In this document: piece by piece, positions 5,756 to 7,046 of the stretch
How the letters are laid out: the number at the start of each line of letters is the position of its first letter
Position numbering within the stretch: the first letter of the stretch is position 1
Source: Thioalkalivibrio sp.
GTDB taxonomy: Bacteria > Pseudomonadota > Gammaproteobacteria > Ectothiorhodospirales > Ectothiorhodospiraceae
Assembly: GCA_007120575.1 (NCBI GenBank)
Contig: SKNJ01000005.1
Span: 1 to 7,046, forward strand
DNA: 7,046 nucleotides
Direction: 5' to 3'
Notes under the pieces: generated by a model
What the model was told of the DNA's origin: nothing
What the model saw: only the letters and a program-made list of their open reading frames with translations
Databases searched by the model: none
Position numbers and translations under genes: made by a program

Positions 5756-6662
5756 ATTATGCACGAACCGCATCATCGCCGGGATTCGCCAGCCAGCCGC
5801 CGAAGCAGAGGGCCTCGCGCTGTGTGAGCTGTTCCGGTTCGAGGAAGCGCCCAGCCAGCAGGACTGTGGCGCGATGATTTGCTCGCTCCTGAGCCAAAGG
5901 CACGTCCTCAACAGTACAACCACCTGGAGCCTGACCAACGCATCCGGTGAAACAAGGATCGTTGAATACACCGCAGCGCCAATCTTCGACCGGGACCGCG
6001 AGATGCTCGGCGGCATTCTGGTATTGCATGACGTCACCGAAGCCTGCGCCATGCAACGCCAGCTTTCCCATCAGGCCACCCATGATGCCCTCACCGGGCT
6101 GTTGAACCGAAGGGAATTCGAAACGCGACTGGCAGAGACACTCGCCGGATCTCGTGATCAGAATCGACGGCATGTGCTCTTCTACATCGACCTGGATCAA
6201 TTCAAGATCGTCAACGATACCTGCGGTCACCTTGCGGGCGACGAACTGTTGCGCCAGATCAGTCAGGTCATCGGGAATTGTCTGCGTGAGTCCGATATCT
6301 TTGCGCGACTCGGCGGTGACGAGTTCGGCGTGATCCTGCTTGACTGCCCGGTGAGCGCGGGTCAGGACGTGGCCGAGAAGATTCGCGAGCAGGTTCATCG
6401 CTTTCGTTTCCCCTGGAAGGGCCGCCATTTTGCTCTGGGCAGCAGCATCGGCATGGTGGCGCTCGAAGCGGGCTGTAGCGATTTGGCAGAGGTATTGGGC
6501 TCGGCAGATGCGGCTTGCTATGTCGCCAAGGAACATGGGCGAGATCGAATGCCACTCGCGGAAGGTCACCCCCGGTGCGCCTGCCCCACCCGACCGGACA
6601 CCGCCGAAGTTTGTGGAGCCTGCATGGAGACGATGAGCCCCGCATCCGGACACGCCGGATGA
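5748..6662 (+). CDS. Diguanylate cyclase (GGDEF) with truncated PAS sensor
   Basis: The protein has 304 residues if it starts at the ATG at 5748. Residues about 17-98 are the end of a PAS/PAC sensor (TRIVEYTAAPIFDRDREMLG, then LVLHDVTEA). Residues about 107-268 are a complete GGDEF domain that makes cyclic di-GMP from two GTP. Metal Asp148 (YIDLDQFKIVND), the GGDEF loop (189-193), the inhibitory RxxD site (RESD, 180-183) and the AKEHGR ending are all present. Family members normally carry a longer sensor and often an EAL domain, but here the recognisable PAS sequence begins abruptly near 5793. The ATG at 5748 has poor ribosome-binding sequence and lies inside the operator dyad; an ATG at 5874 is an alternative. 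A cysteine-bearing tail (CAC, then CGAC) follows the domain. It is likely the remnant of a larger PAS-GGDEF protein, and its expression is uncertain. Confidence 0.75.
   Translation: MGILCTNRIIAGIRQPAAEAEGLALCELFRFEEAPSQQDCGAMICSLLSQRHVLNSTTTWSLTNASGETRIVEYTAAPIFDRDREMLGGILVLHDVTEACAMQRQLSHQATHDALTGLLNRREFETRLAETLAGSRDQNRRHVLFYIDLDQFKIVNDTCGHLAGDELLRQISQVIGNCLRESDIFARLGGDEFGVILLDCPVSAGQDVAEKIREQVHRFRFPWKGRHFALGSSIGMVALEAGCSDLAEVLGSADAACYVAKEHGRDRMPLAEGHPRCACPTRPDTAEVCGACMETMSPASGHAG
5756..5761 (-). promoter_or_regulatory. Candidate -10 element of the ArsR-rhodanese gene
   Basis: CATAAT on the minus strand matches the sigma-70 -10 consensus at 5 of 6 positions and is among the most AT-rich spots nearby. 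Transcription would begin near 5750, giving a leader of about 60 nt. No acceptable -35 hexamer is found 16-18 bp upstream, so an activator or a weak promoter would be needed. Confidence 0.3.
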
Positions 6663-6802
6663 TCCACAGCCGTCGATTCAACGACCGGGCATGCCGACAA
6701 TGGCAATGACCATCCGCTCCTCCGCCGAGCGGTCCAGCAACCGGGCACAGCAGCTACGACACCCGTCCCAGCGCCGCCCGCCGGCTGCGCCGTCTTCGAT
6801 AG

Positions 6803-6913
6803 CCTTGCGGTTGTCGCGAACACCCGTTGACCAGCATCCGCCATAATCGGGTGCAGAAGGGCATGCGCTATCTGTGCCGCGAATGCGGCAAAGCGCTGAG
6901 GCCGGTTGAATGA
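6803..6913 (+). pseudogene. Zinc-ribbon transposase-like fragment
   Basis: One frame, open from just after a TAG at 6800 to the TGA at 6911-6913, reads SIRHNRVQKGMRYLCRECGK near its end. The pattern of R-H/N-x(4-6)-G-x-RYLCRxCGK is typical of the second half of the zinc ribbon at the N-terminus of IS1-like and related transposases (RYxCxxCGK). The expected first CPxC half is not recognisable upstream and no DDE domain follows, so at most a scrap remains. A 16-residue frame from ATG 6863 could be translated in principle but has no good ribosome site. Assignment rests on one short motif. Confidence 0.35.
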
Positions 6914-6921
6914 TGGGCGGG

Positions 6922-6964
6922 GCAAGGTACGCAAGGTTGCTGATTACGTCGCTCGGCAACCCTT
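6922..6964 (+). repeat. Tandem GCAAGGT repeat and bulged hairpin upstream of acetyltransferase
   Basis: GCAAGGT occurs at 6922-6928 and 6931-6937, spaced as a 9-bp tandem. AAGGTTGC (6933-6940) can pair with GCAACCCTT (6956-6964) with one bulged base and a 15-nt loop. The structure ends 27 nt before the next start codon. It has no T-run. It could be a leader hairpin or an insertion-sequence end. Confidence 0.3.
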
Positions 6965-6991
6965 GACCAGGACCGGAGGAGCGAGGCCGTT

Positions 6992-7046
6992 ATGGCTGAA
7001 CCGATACTCGACATTCGAACCATGCGCCGCGCCGATCTCGACCTCG
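6992..7046 (+). CDS. GNAT-family N-acetyltransferase, N-terminal fragment (runs off the right edge)
   Basis: Eighteen codons are visible: MAEPILDIRTMRRADLDL. The I-R-x-M-R-x-A-D-L-D-x start is typical of the first strand and helix of GNAT acetyltransferases, which move an acetyl group from acetyl-CoA to an amine. The ATG is well supported, with GAGG 5 nt upstream inside a purine-rich GGAGGAGCGAGG stretch. The acetyl-CoA binding motif lies beyond the window, so substrate and subfamily cannot be given. It is separated from the GGDEF gene by about 330 bp and is probably transcribed on its own. Confidence 0.65.
   Translation, partial: MAEPILDIRTMRRADLDL

Larger units (their letters stand above)
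6663..6991 (+). other. Intergenic stretch with remnant-like sequence
   Basis: These 329 bp between the GGDEF gene and the acetyltransferase hold no convincing intact gene on either strand. I see a transposase-like zinc-ribbon fragment (6803-6913), a short tandem repeat and a bulged hairpin near 6922-6964. No intrinsic terminator with a T-run follows the GGDEF stop. The stretch looks like decayed accessory DNA. Confidence 0.6.

Noticed and set aside
4784..5827. 347-codon plus-strand frame across the ArsR-rhodanese gene
   Set aside because: The real minus-strand protein has unmistakable HTH and rhodanese signatures. This frame is its antisense plus flanking sequence.
5757..6653. 298-codon minus-strand frame opposite the GGDEF gene
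   Set aside because: It mirrors the GGDEF gene almost exactly, which is a common effect of codon bias, and shows no independent domain.
6678..6959. 93-codon minus-strand frame ending in VIAIVGMPGR
   Set aside because: The ending resembles the start of a P-loop, but a stop follows at once where GKS would be expected. The rest is cysteine/arginine-rich with no recognisable fold.

Overview
The window is GC-rich bacterial DNA, densely coding, with most third codon positions G or C. Protein families and codon use point to a gammaproteobacterium. Several genes have a sulfur or thiol flavour: a DsrE-like domain, a rhodanese and a GCS2-type ligase. This would fit a sulfur-oxidising lineage such as the Ectothiorhodospiraceae (Thioalkalivibrio-like), but that placement is inference, because no rRNA or marker gene is present.

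Layout. (1) Positions 1-1530, minus strand: an operon read right to left. It holds an ECF sigma factor, an overlapping membrane anti-sigma factor whose C-terminal part is a DsrE-like domain, and the first 49 codons of a secreted protein. A plausible self-controlled ECF promoter and a 12-bp perfect palindrome lie in the divergent spacer (1531-1673). (2) Positions 1674-4606, plus strand: a three-gene operon of a small helical protein of unknown function, a GCS2-family carboxylate-amine ligase, and a zinc-dependent succinylglutamate desuccinylase/aspartoacylase-type hydrolase. The spacers are 6 and 8 bp. (3) Positions 4634-5689, minus strand: an ArsR-rhodanese fusion regulator, then what looks like a frame-disrupted small gene whose surviving 3' end overlaps by ATGA a 69-residue conserved-looking protein. 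(4) Positions 5748-7046, plus strand: a diguanylate cyclase with an intact catalytic domain but an amputated PAS sensor, a roughly 330-bp gap with a transposase-like zinc-ribbon scrap, and the start of a GNAT acetyltransferase.

How the parts may work together. The sigma/anti-sigma pair looks like an envelope-spanning switch whose outer domain could read a sulfur or thiol cue. The ArsR-rhodanese protein has cysteines only in its rhodanese loop, so it could read persulfide sulfur in the cytoplasm, and a 28-bp concentric dyad sits where its own promoter would start. The ligase/hydrolase pair suggests formation and breakdown of a small amide or gamma-glutamyl compound. The stretch from about 4840 to 6990 shows signs of gene decay and rearrangement between otherwise ordinary genes. 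The strongest leads are the anti-sigma/DsrE fusion, the ArsR-rhodanese operator and the ligase/hydrolase pair. No complete new multi-gene defence or mobile system is visible.
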